Positions 1 to 9,081 are shown, counted from the first letter of the stretch. The stretch: DNA of 64,000 nucleotides from GYS-P2D sp964414425 (GCA_964414425.1 CAYPWL010000011.1:1-64000); one strand, 5' to 3'. The notes: generated by a model not told the origin, from the sequence alone. Translations and numbers: made by a program.

Positions 1-2187
1 CCCAGTCAGGATACTGAATCCTGCCATAAACTGGATGATGTAACTCACCTTGGTCAAGATATCGTTCAGTGTGACGAGTATCATACCAAGGTCAATCACA
101 GATACATTAGGAAATGCTCTGACTACTGCACTGCGATACTGAGCGGTTGTCTCCGTATCTGGCGACTTAGTGACTAATACCTGAAACTGTGGTGCTCGCT
201 CTAAGACTCCATTAGGGAAGAGGATGAAGAACCTCGTCTGCATACTTCTAAAATCTATCTTGCGTATACTTCCTACATAACTTGTGATGAGTGCACCCTG
301 GACATTCCAGACCATTTCATCTCCTATAGACACATCCATCGATCGGGCATAGTTATCTGCCAGACTTACGAATATGCTGTCACCAGGTTGGATCTCTGAA
401 GTAAAGACGCCTTCTATAAGCTCTTCGTCAGCGTTAAGGGAGTCTCTAAAGGTCACTCTTGCCTCTCGGTTAATCGCCCATCTACTCGCTGTCCTCGACG
501 TATCAGCGAGCCAATCTGCTTTCGTTCTACCCTGCCACCCTGCTAATCGCATCGTTACTATCGGCACTTGTTGGATCACAGGCATATCATATTCCTCTGT
601 CAGCGTCCTGATGTCATCTTTCTGCTCTTTCTCGATACCAAACAGGATCATATTTGGCTGATTGCCGGCATCCATAGATCCGACATTTTCTAAGAGTAAA
701 CCTTGTATGATGAATAGTGTCGTCAGTATTGCTGCGCCTAATCCTATCGATATAATTAGGGTCTGAGTTTGATTGTTAGGTCGGTATAGATTGGCCAGTC
801 CCTGCCTAAATACAAAGGACCATCCCGTTGGGAAGAACCTCCGTACTCCCCAAACGATTAGCTTGGATACGCCGTAGAGCACTAAAAATGCTACCAACAA
901 TCCGACCGAGAAGCCCAACGCCTCTCGAGTACTGCCGATCAACTGATATAGGAATAAGAATATGCTCACCGCTATGGCAACATAGATACCCATCTTGAGC
1001 CAATCTATGGCGGTCTCTTCCTGATCAACTGATGCACGCAAGGTCCGCAATGGAGTGATCTTACGTATAGACACCAGTGGTACAAGCGCAAACAGCATAG
1101 TGATTAAGACACCTATAGATGCACCCTCGATGATAGCTCGCCATGAGATATCCATATCAACCTCATATGGCAAGAAGTCTCGTAAGATAATCGGCAGCAA
1201 CATCTGTATTGCACTGCCAATAGCCGCACCGATAATCACACTGATCAGTCCCAATACCAAGATTTGTATGAAGTATATGAAGAAGGACTGTCCCCCCGTC
1301 ATACCCAAACATCTAAAGATCGCTATGGAGCTCACCTTGTTTTTGATATAGATCATCACACTACTGGCAACACCGATACAGCCCAGGATTAGCGATACGA
1401 GGGCTACCAGATTGAGGAAGTAATTCAATGAGTCAAATGCCTCCTTGAGGTTTTCTCTCTGATCTTCTATGGTCGTAATCCTAAGACTCTCATTTCTAAA
1501 TGCCTCTCGATGGTCATCTTCCCATGCGTCAGGATCAAAGTCTACGGGCAACTTATAATGCTGTGCATAATCTACTAAACTACCGGGCTGGATCAATTGA
1601 CTTCGGTCGAGCAACTCTGGCGTGATATATACATTGGGTGCGAAGCTCGATCCTGCGGAGATACTCCCGAAAGCACTCTTGAGTCTACCACCAATGAGCA
1701 TACTTACTCCTCCTATCTTAATTGAATCGCCAACTTCCAGTCCGTATTGCAACATCATCCCATGATCCACGATGATGAACTGTTCCTCTCTATGACGCTC
1801 AAAGGCATCTACTGGATCTGTTAAGAGCTTGCCATAAAACGGGAACCCCCCATCGATGGACTTGACCCCAATAAACTGACTATCATCTGTCTTGGGCAGA
1901 TATGACATGGTAAATAGCTCGGTCTCATAGGCTACCTCAGCTGGAATAGAATCAAGCATAACCTGCAGATGCTCTGCTACTGGCTGGTTACCCGTGACAG
2001 ACATATCAGCACCAAGAATCGACTTGGATTGCTCGTCGATGTCTTTGACAAGGTTGTAGTTGAATGAGTTGATCGCTACCAATGCCGCTATACCGAGTAT
2101 GATGGCACTCATGAAGAGTGCGAGCTTGCCTCTATCTTTTCGGCTGTCACGATAGGCTGTAGTGATCAGATACTTGATGCCCGCCAT
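1..2187 (-). CDS. ABC transporter permease, YbbP/FtsX-like (3' end cut by window)
   Basis: Inner-membrane permease of the FtsX/MacB-type ABC family that works with envelope lipid or lipoprotein substrates rather than solute import. The frame is open for 729 codons from an ATG at 2187 and runs off the window, so the C-terminus is missing; E. coli YbbP is about 800 residues. Visible are an N-terminal membrane helix (about residues 22-42), a periplasmic MacB-like domain (about 45-260), an FtsX-type multi-helix block (about 265-400), two further membrane helices and a second periplasmic region, then the start of another membrane block. It starts 3 bp after the ATPase stop, so the two are one operon. 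With the divergent GDSL esterase this reproduces the ybbP-ybbA/tesA order of E. coli. Substrate is not established from sequence. Confidence 0.85.
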   Translation of the reverse strand, partial: MAGIKYLITTAYRDSRKDRGKLALFMSAIILGIAALVAINSFNYNLVKDIDEQSKSILGADMSVTGNQPVAEHLQVMLDSIPAEVAYETELFTMSYLPKTDDSQFIGVKSIDGGFPFYGKLLTDPVDAFERHREEQFIIVDHGMMLQYGLEVGDSIKIGGVSMLIGGRLKSAFGSISAGSSFAPNVYITPELLDRSQLIQPGSLVDYAQHYKLPVDFDPDAWEDDHREAFRNESLRITTIEDQRENLKEAFDSLNYFLNLVALVSLILGCIGVASSVMIYIKNKVSSIAIFRCLGMTGGQSFFIYFIQILVLGLISVIIGAAIGSAIQMLLPIILRDFLPYEVDMDISWRAIIEGASIGVLITMLFALVPLVSIRKITPLRTLRASVDQEETAIDWLKMGIYVAIAVSIFLFLYQLIGSTREALGFSVGLLVAFLVLYGVSKLIVWGVRRFFPTGWSFVFRQGLANLYRPNNQTQTLIISIGLGAAILTTLFIIQGLLLENVGSMDAGNQPNMILFGIEKEQKDDIRTLTEEYDMPVIQQVPIVTMRLAGWQGRTKADWLADTSRTASRWAINREARVTFRDSLNADEELIEGVFTSEIQPGDSIFVSLADNYARSMDVSIGDEMVWNVQGALITSYVGSIRKIDFRSMQTRFFILFPNGVLERAPQFQVLVTKSPDTETTAQYRSAVVRAFPNVSVIDLGMILVTLNDILTKVSYIIQFMAGFSILTG

Positions 2188-2190
2188 GCG

Positions 2191-2883
2191 CTATAGGTTT
2201 TTAGTCAGTTGATCACTGGCAATTCTCCCACCCTTGAGCCTGATAATCCGCTGTGTTTTATGGGCTAACTCCAGATCATGTGTGACAATGATCATGGTAG
2301 TGCCTTGTTCTTGATTGAGCTCAAAGATCAAGTTCTCAACCATTTCGCTGGTTTCCTCATCAAGGTTACCTGTTGGCTCATCAGCGAATAAAACCTCAGG
2401 ATCATTGCTAAATGCCCGTGCCAGAGATACTCGTTGTTGCTCCCCTCCCGATAACTGTGCCGGATAGTGTGTCAATCGATCTCCTAAGCCTACTCGACCC
2501 AATAATTCTTTAGCCTTATCACGAGCGCCAGCAGATCTACCTTGCAATTCAAGAGGGATCATCACATTCTCGATCGCCGTAAGTGTCGGTAATAATTGAA
2601 AGTTCTGAAAGATAAATCCAACCTTCTTGTTCCGCACGGCAGCCTTTTCATTTTCGGTCATGCTGCTGATCGTCTCACTGGTCAGGTCAATACGTCCGCT
2701 CGTAGGCGTGTCGAGGCCAGCACACAGACCAAGTAGCGTGGTTTTTCCACTACCCGACGGACCGACTATTGATACTATTTCTCCTTTGTCAATTATGAAA
2801 TTGATGTCGTCCAAAACCACTAATTCTCTATTGACTCCTTTGTAAGTCTTTTTGAGATCACTCACACTCAATATGTGCGTCAT
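2191..2883 (-). CDS. ybbA: ABC transporter ATP-binding protein, YbbA/LolD-like
   Basis: ATPase subunit (230 aa) of the MacB/LolD/FtsE class, driving the YbbP-like permease encoded immediately downstream. Walker A is GPSGSGKTT near residue 40, the Q-loop lies in FIFQNFQLLPT, the signature is LSGGEQQR, Walker B is VLFADEPTGNLD with the catalytic glutamate, and the switch histidine is in IIVTHDLE. Length is normal for the family. The 55-bp gap to the divergent esterase start must hold both promoters. The name follows the family and gene order; LolD and FtsE paralogues are close, so the symbol is tentative. Confidence 0.9.
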   Translation of the reverse strand: MTHILSVSDLKKTYKGVNRELVVLDDINFIIDKGEIVSIVGPSGSGKTTLLGLCAGLDTPTSGRIDLTSETISSMTENEKAAVRNKKVGFIFQNFQLLPTLTAIENVMIPLELQGRSAGARDKAKELLGRVGLGDRLTHYPAQLSGGEQQRVSLARAFSNDPEVLFADEPTGNLDEETSEMVENLIFELNQEQGTTMIIVTHDLELAHKTQRIIRLKGGRIASDQLTKNL

Positions 2884-2938
2884 AACTTCTTTGAATACTT
2901 GGTGAAACTAAGGGTATGAAACTTACGTTATCAACCCT

Positions 2939-3667
2939 ATGAACTCGATTTTCATGACGCAAACTACTTCATCTGTTTTTATGAGAATTATGATATTAGG
3001 GTACATCATGCTTATCACAGCCGCTTGCAATGATAAACCTGTATCAAAGCAAGATGTTGTCTCTGACTCAACTAATAGTCCCGCTATGGCTAAAAAATCT
3101 GTAGTAGAAACATCTGATAAAAAGAGGATCATGTTTTTTGGTGATAGTCTCACGGCTGGATACGGGCTTGATGAAGCCGAGTCCTACCCCAGTCTGATAC
3201 AAGATCGCATTGACTCTTTAGGATTACCCTATCAAGTAATTAACGCTGGATTAAGTGGCGAGACTACTACTGGTGGCTTAGGGCGCATTGATTGGGTATT
3301 GCAACAGCCTATAGATGTATTTGTGTTGGCCTTAGGGTCCAATGATATGTTAAGAGGGCTAGACTTATCATTAAGTATAGATAATCTGAAGAAGATCATT
3401 GAGAGCGTACAAGAACATAGCCCACAGGCTAAGATCATCATGGCTGGTATGCTGGCTCCACCAAATATGGGCCAAGACTATAGTGTAGGATTTAATAAGA
3501 TGTTTGGAGAAATTGCAAGAGACTATGAGGCAGACTTAATTCCGTTCTTGTTAGATGGTGTAGCAGGAAATCCAGAGCTTAACCTACCAGACGGTAAGCA
3601 TCCAAACGCATTCGGACAGACGATTGTCGTGGAAAATGTGTGGCACGTCCTGAAGGAAAATCTCTAA
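2939..3667 (+). CDS. tesA: TesA-like SGNH/GDSL esterase (arylesterase/lysophospholipase)
   Basis: Secreted or lipid-anchored SGNH hydrolase, 242 aa, expected to act on thioesters, arylesters or lysophospholipids. Block I is FFGDSLTAGYG with the catalytic serine, block II has the oxyanion glycine in GLSGETTTGG, block III is LGSNDMLRG with the asparagine, and block V is PDGKHPN carrying the Asp-His pair. A hydrophobic N-terminus ends in ITAAC, a possible lipobox, so the mature protein may be an envelope lipoprotein. In-frame ATGs at 2939, 2954 and 2981 are all possible starts; the one at 2981 gives the most compact signal peptide. It is divergent from ybbA, the same linkage as in proteobacteria. 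Confidence 0.88.
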   Translation: MNSIFMTQTTSSVFMRIMILGYIMLITAACNDKPVSKQDVVSDSTNSPAMAKKSVVETSDKKRIMFFGDSLTAGYGLDEAESYPSLIQDRIDSLGLPYQVINAGLSGETTTGGLGRIDWVLQQPIDVFVLALGSNDMLRGLDLSLSIDNLKKIIESVQEHSPQAKIIMAGMLAPPNMGQDYSVGFNKMFGEIARDYEADLIPFLLDGVAGNPELNLPDGKHPNAFGQTIVVENVWHVLKENL

Positions 3668-3762
3668 GTTAGATATGCAAAGTAGCCTACAAAAACTCTA
3701 CAGATCATAGTAGGTGCATCTCGTTTCTTTTGTGTCCTTAATGTTCAAGCCGAAAATACCAC

Positions 3763-5079
3763 GTGGCAGCAAAATCCTTATATAAATCATTTGTTCTTAA
3801 TGGCATCTCCACGAATGAGGGTTTGTTAGACAATCCGTTTAAGAAGGTCTATAATATACTTTTGACCTTCAATCTTTTTGTTACCATCATAATGATCCTC
3901 ATCTATTCATCGAATAGTTTGATGTTTGAATTATGGACCGCTGCGATCGCATCAGTCTTCATTGCATCCATGCTCGTCCTGGTAAAGCATGGATATTACT
4001 GTTTATCGGTTGTATTGTTCAATTTGTTTTTCGCATTAACTTTTGCTGCGGTCATGTGTTCTTTACCGGGTGAAATAAATCACTTCATTAGTAATTTCTT
4101 GGTATTAATTCTGATTGCCGCACTTTTTGTTAGGCAGAGAGTCCTGCAAATAGGCCTAATCGGGCTAAATCTTATTTTGATGTTCGGGAGTATTCTATAC
4201 TCTCGCAGCAATCCACCACTTATTGATATTACGGTGCACCCTGCTGTAGAAATCATCATGTACCTAACCAGTGCGATTAGTACGGCCATAATAGGTTACG
4301 CACTCATCAACCAACTTCAAAAAAGTGAAGACTATATCGAAGACCTCATAGAATCTCTGCGAGAGAAAAATGAAGAACTCAACAACAGTAATAAGGAATT
4401 AGAAAAAATGACCTATCTGGCAACTCACGATCTAAAATCACCAGTTAGAACGATGATATCTTTCTTAGGGTTAATCGAAAAGGAACTCAACAATAGCGAT
4501 CTTGAAAATGCCAAAACATATTGTTCCTTAGCAAGTGGCGTAGCTAAACAAATGAACGACCTCATCAATGCAACATTGAATTATAGTCAAATTAATTGTG
4601 ATGCGGCAATCGCAAAAGATGACGTCGATGTAAATAAAGTGGTCGCTAAAATCGAAAACATCACCAAACTGTCAGAGGAGCAAATTGAAATCGATTATAA
4701 GGATTTGCCCACTTTGTACTCCTGTAACACCATGCTATATAAGTTGCTACAGAACTTAATAGAGAATGGTATAAAATATAACCAGAGCCCAATCAAAAAA
4801 ATACGTATAGACGGAAAAATAATAGATAACACTTATTACCTCTCTGTAGAAGACAACGGCATCGGCATCGATCCTCAATATCATGAAGAAGTGTTCAAGA
4901 TGTATACTCGACTTCATAATAATCAGGAGTATGCAGGTACTGGACTTGGATTAGCGATATGTCGCAGGATCTGTAATCAGATTGGGGGTGACATTGATAT
5001 TGATCCTAGTGTAAGCGAGGGTACAAGGTTTATTATTACCGTCCCTGAGGCAGCAATCGTGCAAGGCCTGGCAACCTAA
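3763..5079 (+). CDS. Membrane-bound sensor histidine kinase (orphan)
   Basis: Sensor kinase of 438 aa starting with GTG; a nearby ATG at 3741 is in another frame and soon stops. Residues 1-190 hold about six membrane helices with no recognisable ligand domain, followed by a short coiled coil (about 190-218). The H box is TYLATHDLKSPVR with the phosphorylated His near residue 222. The ATPase domain shows an N box (LIENGIKYN), G1 (VEDNGIGID), F box (VFKMYTRLH) and G2 (GTGLGLAICRR). These resemble the phytochrome-type kinases common in Bacteroidota. No response regulator is adjacent, so the partner is unknown. All catalytic motifs look intact. Confidence 0.88.
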   Translation: MAAKSLYKSFVLNGISTNEGLLDNPFKKVYNILLTFNLFVTIIMILIYSSNSLMFELWTAAIASVFIASMLVLVKHGYYCLSVVLFNLFFALTFAAVMCSLPGEINHFISNFLVLILIAALFVRQRVLQIGLIGLNLILMFGSILYSRSNPPLIDITVHPAVEIIMYLTSAISTAIIGYALINQLQKSEDYIEDLIESLREKNEELNNSNKELEKMTYLATHDLKSPVRTMISFLGLIEKELNNSDLENAKTYCSLASGVAKQMNDLINATLNYSQINCDAAIAKDDVDVNKVVAKIENITKLSEEQIEIDYKDLPTLYSCNTMLYKLLQNLIENGIKYNQSPIKKIRIDGKIIDNTYYLSVEDNGIGIDPQYHEEVFKMYTRLHNNQEYAGTGLGLAICRRICNQIGGDIDIDPSVSEGTRFIITVPEAAIVQGLAT

Positions 5080-5223
5080 TGTTGAACTAAGTATCCTTCG
5101 TCGACAGCCATAAATCATCTAAAGATAAGTTAGGCAAAATATTTCCATTGAGTAAGAAAAACAACAAAGGAAAAATTAAAAGAAGGGCGTCAAACGAGAC
5201 AAGGGGTTACAGGTTTTTCGGAG

Positions 5224-5736
5224 ATGTATGATTTATTGAAGCCAAAGGTAATCTTAGGAGGACTGTCAGCAAGTACATTAGTCAACTATGGTCGGCCAAT
5301 AGCAGGAGCTTCGTAACCTTGAACCGAGAGATATCGACTATGATCGTCTACAGATTACCTCCGGCAGACGAAGTATGACAAGGACAGATATGTACCCTTG
5401 ATCATGCCTCTGTCAAGAGACTTATTGCTTTATATAGAAGCTTATAGCCCGAAGTGCTATGTGTTCAATGGCAAGGCGATAGGAAGTAAGTTGAGTGCCC
5501 ACGCAGTGCAGTGGGAGATACGTGAATCAGTTAAGCGCTCTGGGATCACTAAGCCTATTAGTTCGCATAGTCTGCGTCATAGTTATGCGACCCATTTATT
5601 GGAGTATGGTGTAGATATAGATACAGTGAGTAAGCTATTAGGCCAGGCCCATTTGAGTACTACGCTAGTGTATCTACATGTGGCGAAGCTAGGTCGTTCG
5701 GACTCAGCTCAACAGCGACTTTATGTTGAGTCTTGA
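5224..5736 (+). pseudogene. Decayed tyrosine recombinase/integrase
   Basis: Remnant of a phage-type integrase of the kind found beside IS91-like transposases. The segment from the ATG at 5224 reads like the SAM-like N-terminal domain (GGLSASTLVNYGR) and stops at about 5315. A second frame around 5321-5356 reads EPRDIDYDRLQI, and a third frame from about 5362 reads RQTKYDKDRYVPL into the catalytic domain. That domain keeps HSLRHSYATHLL (His-x-x-Arg), LLGQAH in place of the usual LLGHA/S, and the nucleophile in TTLVYLHV. The middle of the protein, about 100 residues including the first catalytic Arg, is deleted and at least two frame changes are present. A TTG at 5398 could give a 112-residue product, but it would be inactive. 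Confidence 0.8.
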
Positions 5737-5832
5737 TGACCACACAAAGTCTTATTTATTAATTTGTGTCATAACCCTCATCAATTAGTTAGCACACATT
5801 GGGATATATTTATAATAAAATATTCAATCTAG

Positions 5833-7194
5833 ATGAGACTTATCATTCTATCCTTACTGATCCTTACTTGTAGTTCCCTGCACAGTCAAGACACAGCACC
5901 ACCAGCGTCAGATCAACGTATCTATGACATCATATCAGCATGCTCCGCAGAACGCATAGAAGCTGACATTACCACATTAGCAGGGTTTGGCACTCGGCAC
6001 ACGCTATCTGATACAGTATCACAGACCAGAGGTATCGGTGCAGCTCGGCGATGGATAAAGGCTGAGTTTGAGAGTATCAGCGGAGACTGCGGGGGCTGTC
6101 TCGAAGTCAGTTATCTCAGTGGTGTAATCGAGGAAGGTCAAAGCCGGAGAATTCCTGTATCTACCAATATTGTCAATGTACTCGCAGTAAAACGAGGTAC
6201 GGTTTATCCCGACAGGTATATCATCATGTCAGGAGATATAGATAGTAGAATATCAGATCCTCTCAATGGCGTAGATGACTCTCCTGGAGCTAATGACAAT
6301 GCCTCAGGCATGGCAGGCGTACTCGAAGCCGCTCGTGTATTGTCCAAGTATGACTTTGCCAGCAGCATCATATTCGTTGGACTCTCTGGTGAAGAGCAGG
6401 GCTTATTCGGTGGTAAGATTATGGCAGAGCAAGCCATCAAGGATAGCATGAATATCATCGGCATCCTCAACAATGATATGATTGGCAATATCACCGGAAT
6501 CGATGGCGTGGTCGACAATCGTACATTTCGAATATTCTCTGAGGCAGCGCCACCGACTGAAAATGAGCAGCAGCGTATCTGGCAACGATTTTATGGTGGG
6601 GAGGTCGATGGCATCTCACGACAGCTGGCGCGCTACGTGCATCGCATGGTGAGCTCATATATGCCCAATATGAATCCGATGATGATCTATCGATTGGATC
6701 GTTTTGGTAGAGGGGGACATCATAGGCCATTTAACGATGTGGGATTCGCGGGTATCCGCATCATGGAAGCCCATGAAAACTACAATCAACAACATCAGGA
6801 TATCCGAGTAGAAGACGGCATACAGTATGGTGATCGCCTCGAGCATGTCAATTTTGATTATGCCGCTAAGCTAACGGCCGTCAATGCAATTGCTCTGGCA
6901 TCTATAGCTTGGGCGCCGACGCCACCAGATGGTCTGATGATCGGTGGGGCCGTACAACCCTCAACACGACTGCGTTGGGATGAAGCTGACGATAACCATA
7001 TCGCTGGATACAAGATATACTGGCGTGATACCACCTCCCCACAGTGGCAGTACTCCAGATACGTAGGGAAGCTGAGCGACTTCACCCTTGAGAATATAGT
7101 CATCGATAATTTCTTATTTGGTGTGGTATCTGTCAGCGCCGATGGTCATGAGAGTATTGTGAGCTTCCCGACTACGCTGATTCCGAGGAGGTAG
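5833..7194 (+). CDS. Secreted M28-family metallopeptidase with C-terminal FnIII-like domain
   Basis: Exported zinc aminopeptidase-like protein, 453 aa, with a signal peptide ending near residue 19. The M28 core shows GDIDSR (first metal position), GANDNASG (bridging Asp), SGEEQGLFG (catalytic and metal Glu), LNNDMIG (Asp) and EAHENYN (final His). The first position is usually His-x-Asp; here it reads Asp-x-Asp, which could alter or weaken one zinc site. Residues about 360-450 look like a fibronectin III module (LRWDEADDN, AGYKIYWRD). No sorting domain of the T9SS type is visible. It is monocistronic, between a recombinase remnant and a REP-like repeat. Confidence 0.85.
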   Translation: MRLIILSLLILTCSSLHSQDTAPPASDQRIYDIISACSAERIEADITTLAGFGTRHTLSDTVSQTRGIGAARRWIKAEFESISGDCGGCLEVSYLSGVIEEGQSRRIPVSTNIVNVLAVKRGTVYPDRYIIMSGDIDSRISDPLNGVDDSPGANDNASGMAGVLEAARVLSKYDFASSIIFVGLSGEEQGLFGGKIMAEQAIKDSMNIIGILNNDMIGNITGIDGVVDNRTFRIFSEAAPPTENEQQRIWQRFYGGEVDGISRQLARYVHRMVSSYMPNMNPMMIYRLDRFGRGGHHRPFNDVGFAGIRIMEAHENYNQQHQDIRVEDGIQYGDRLEHVNFDYAAKLTAVNAIALASIAWAPTPPDGLMIGGAVQPSTRLRWDEADDNHIAGYKIYWRDTTSPQWQYSRYVGKLSDFTLENIVIDNFLFGVVSVSADGHESIVSFPTTLIPRR

Positions 7195-7232
7195 GTGGGA
7201 TCGTACATCGTTATTCGTTGGCTGTGCCTACG

Positions 7233-7458
7233 AATGAATATCAGTTTCCTTTTCATTCCGACCGGAGTGGAGGAATCTTGAGTCAGCAGTGCCGCAATCC
7301 CGAGGATCTCTCCGCAAGGTCGAGATGGAAATGCGGTATATTAATAGTGGTTCGCAATCTGAGAATGGATATCAGTTTCCTTTTCATTCCGACGGGAGTG
7401 GAGGAATCTTCGGTCAGCAGTGCTACAATCCTGAAGATCTCTCCACAAGGTCGAGATA
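7233..7458. repeat. Two tandem copies of a REP-like dispersed element
   Basis: Two copies of a roughly 95-bp unit lie at about 7233-7327 and 7364-7458 and are over 85 percent identical by eye. Each begins with ATATCAGTTTCCTTTTCATT, continues through GGAGTGGAGGAATCTT and ends with a variant of GATCTCTCCACAAGGTCGAG. The two ends of a unit are imperfect inverted complements (GGAATCTT against AGATCTCTCC), as in REP/palindromic units. An open frame crosses both copies, but in-frame repeats of this kind in Bacteroidota (encoded peptides like PTGVEESS) are generally non-coding. The element fills the whole gap between the M28 gene and the SET gene. Confidence 0.7.
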
Positions 7459-7478
7459 ACAACCAAGAAATCCCGCCA

Positions 7479-7868
7479 TCACACCGGTTCAAACCACAAG
7501 TCCGATTCCTTAGTCAAGCCACTGCCCGTGTAATCAATAAATAGCTCTTCCCCAGGCTCTATGGCTTGGTTGGCGAGTATCTTGATGGTGGAATCCTCGT
7601 AATCAAATAGGAGATCTGAGTTAGGCTTGATATGGTGATTGTAGATGCTCCCGTATCCCAAAGCTATGCAGCCTCGATACCCTTCTTCTTCCCAGAGGAA
7701 GTAATAATCATAGAGGGTGGTTTTATCAATATAAGCCAAGTCACCATCGGGCAACTTGATGATGGGGCAGATCTCTATAAGATCGCCTTGACTCAATGAC
7801 TCTGAGGTGAATACGCCTCGTCCTCTCCCCTCGCTAGGGATGATATATAATCCTGGCACATGAAGCAT
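7479..7868 (-). CDS. SET domain-containing protein (putative lysine methyltransferase)
   Basis: Small stand-alone SET protein, 129 aa, predicted to transfer a methyl group from S-adenosylmethionine to a lysine; the target is unknown. It has the N-terminal strand with GRGVFTSE, the pseudoknot segment GSIYNHHIKPN (the usual NHxxxPN), and the C-terminal part IEPGEELFIDYTG with the conserved tyrosine. The length is that of minimal bacterial SET proteins. It converges on the REP-like repeat and stands alone. Family membership is clear; the biological role is inferred only. Confidence 0.85.
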   Translation of the reverse strand: MLHVPGLYIIPSEGRGRGVFTSESLSQGDLIEICPIIKLPDGDLAYIDKTTLYDYYFLWEEEGYRGCIALGYGSIYNHHIKPNSDLLFDYEDSTIKILANQAIEPGEELFIDYTGSGLTKESDLWFEPV

Positions 7869-7948
7869 ATTTACTTTGTTTTGAGTGCGCTTAAGATAAG
7901 TAAATTGTATTTTACGTTATTCTGTCACCTTTAACGCCCCCATTACTC

Positions 7949-8308
7949 ATGGACATCCTGACGCAAGTTTTTGTAGCAATTGTAATCATTGAGCATCTGA
8001 TGTTCTTTTATGTTGAGAGCTTCGCTTGGACCACGCTTGGTCCTAAGGTATTCGGCAAAAGACCTGAGGGATTTTATGAATTAACCAAATCTCTGATTTC
8101 TAATCAGGGTGTATACAATGCCTTCTTGGCTGGTGGGCTGGTTTGGGGCTTTTTCACTGATACTCATCCTTGGAAACTCTATATCTGGATCTTCTTTTTA
8201 TCCTGTGTGATCATTGCAGGGATATGGGGAGCGATAACGGTCAGTCGTAAGATATTCTTCGTACAGGCGATACCCGCAATTATTGCTTTAATCCTTGTTC
8301 ACTTATAG
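7949..8308 (+). CDS. DUF1304 family membrane protein
   Basis: Integral membrane protein of 119 aa with four predicted helices (about residues 5-25, 55-72, 76-92 and 98-117). The segment IEHLMFFYVESFAW and the following GPKVFG are hallmarks of the DUF1304 family, whose function is unknown. Its stop lies 4 bp before the ATG at 8313 of the next gene, so the two are probably co-transcribed. Confidence 0.85.
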   Translation: MDILTQVFVAIVIIEHLMFFYVESFAWTTLGPKVFGKRPEGFYELTKSLISNQGVYNAFLAGGLVWGFFTDTHPWKLYIWIFFLSCVIIAGIWGAITVSRKIFFVQAIPAIIALILVHL

Positions 8309-8312
8309 AGCT

Positions 8313-9044
8313 ATGCGGTGGCGATCCTTAATTCTGGTTTGTGCAATTATTGCATGTGGTCATAGCGTCATCTTGTGTCAAGATGATCAAGACAGCTTAG
8401 TCATAGAGTATTACATCGCAGATGATGAGTCCAGCCTTGCCTCAAATGGATCAGAGCGGTTTGAGCCGCCTATTGCGAGTCTCAACTATCTCTTAGAGAC
8501 TGCAATACCTGTAGAAAAAGGAAAACTCTTCTACCAAAATATTTTACTTTTGGGGCAGCGCTTTGGCTATGGCATCACTGATGCACTTACTATTAATGGC
8601 GGAGTAGAATTTTTTAGCACATTAAACTCCGATAGCCCCTCCGTTCTAATCGGTCCCAAGTACACCTTCAACGATAGGAATGACCCTGTCAAGCTCGCCG
8701 TCGGAACCAACTTTTTTATCAGTCCATTCGCCAGTGGTGGTACGATTTACAGTGCCGTTACATTAGGTAATCTTGACAACAACCTAACTGGAGGTATTCA
8801 TTTTGGCTACGACAGATTTGAGTTTTTCGACATACCTCTTATTCAGATATCAGGCAAGCTGCGACTGTCCAAGCATTTTGGTTTGGTACTGGACTCAGTT
8901 TCATTATCAGATTCTGGTTTTTTTACAGTACCTAGCTTCTTTGTGCGATATATGAGCCGCAAGGTAGTTTTTGACTTGGGCTTTGTGACGGCATCAGGAG
9001 AAGGCTCGATCCCATTGGCTAATTTTGCTGTTCAACTTAATTAG
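8313..9044 (+). CDS. Exported outer-membrane-type protein of unknown function
   Basis: Not recognised as a named family. From the ATG at 8313 the product has a 25-residue signal peptide (LILVCAIIACG, cleavage near LCQ). An upstream TTG at 8295 overlaps the previous gene and would spoil the signal peptide. The mature part is rich in alternating hydrophobic and polar strands (YTFNDR, KLAVGTNFFIS, FFVRYMS), ends in a strand with a penultimate polar residue, and contains many Gly, Phe and Tyr. This suggests a small beta-barrel or beta-sandwich at the outer membrane. It is likely in an operon with the DUF1304 gene. Confidence 0.7.
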   Translation: MRWRSLILVCAIIACGHSVILCQDDQDSLVIEYYIADDESSLASNGSERFEPPIASLNYLLETAIPVEKGKLFYQNILLLGQRFGYGITDALTINGGVEFFSTLNSDSPSVLIGPKYTFNDRNDPVKLAVGTNFFISPFASGGTIYSAVTLGNLDNNLTGGIHFGYDRFEFFDIPLIQISGKLRLSKHFGLVLDSVSLSDSGFFTVPSFFVRYMSRKVVFDLGFVTASGEGSIPLANFAVQLN

Positions 9045-9073
9045 CCACAGCGGCTCAAGTCAATTTGACTTTC

Positions 9074-9081
9074 TATATTTG
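9074..9081 (+). promoter_or_regulatory. Candidate Bacteroidota -7 box
   Basis: TATATTTG matches the Bacteroidota -7 consensus TAnnTTTG exactly and sits 25 bp before the ATG of the Lrp/AsnC gene, in the 62-bp gap after the preceding stop. A clear -33 TTG at the expected spacing is not seen, so this is a tentative promoter call. Confidence 0.45.

Noticed and set aside
374..1351. Forward-strand frames at 374-661 and 1055-1351
   Set aside because: Both lie antisense inside the YbbP-like permease, whose reading frame is continuous and has membrane and FtsX features.
3741..3785. ATG at 3741 as the start of the histidine kinase
   Set aside because: It is in another frame and reaches a stop after 14 codons; the GTG at 3763 gives the full protein.
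7218..7544. A 108-codon open frame across the REP-like repeats
   Set aside because: It is made of two copies of a dispersed repeat and overlaps the SET gene on the other strand; the encoded peptide is of the kind known from spurious repeat ORFs.
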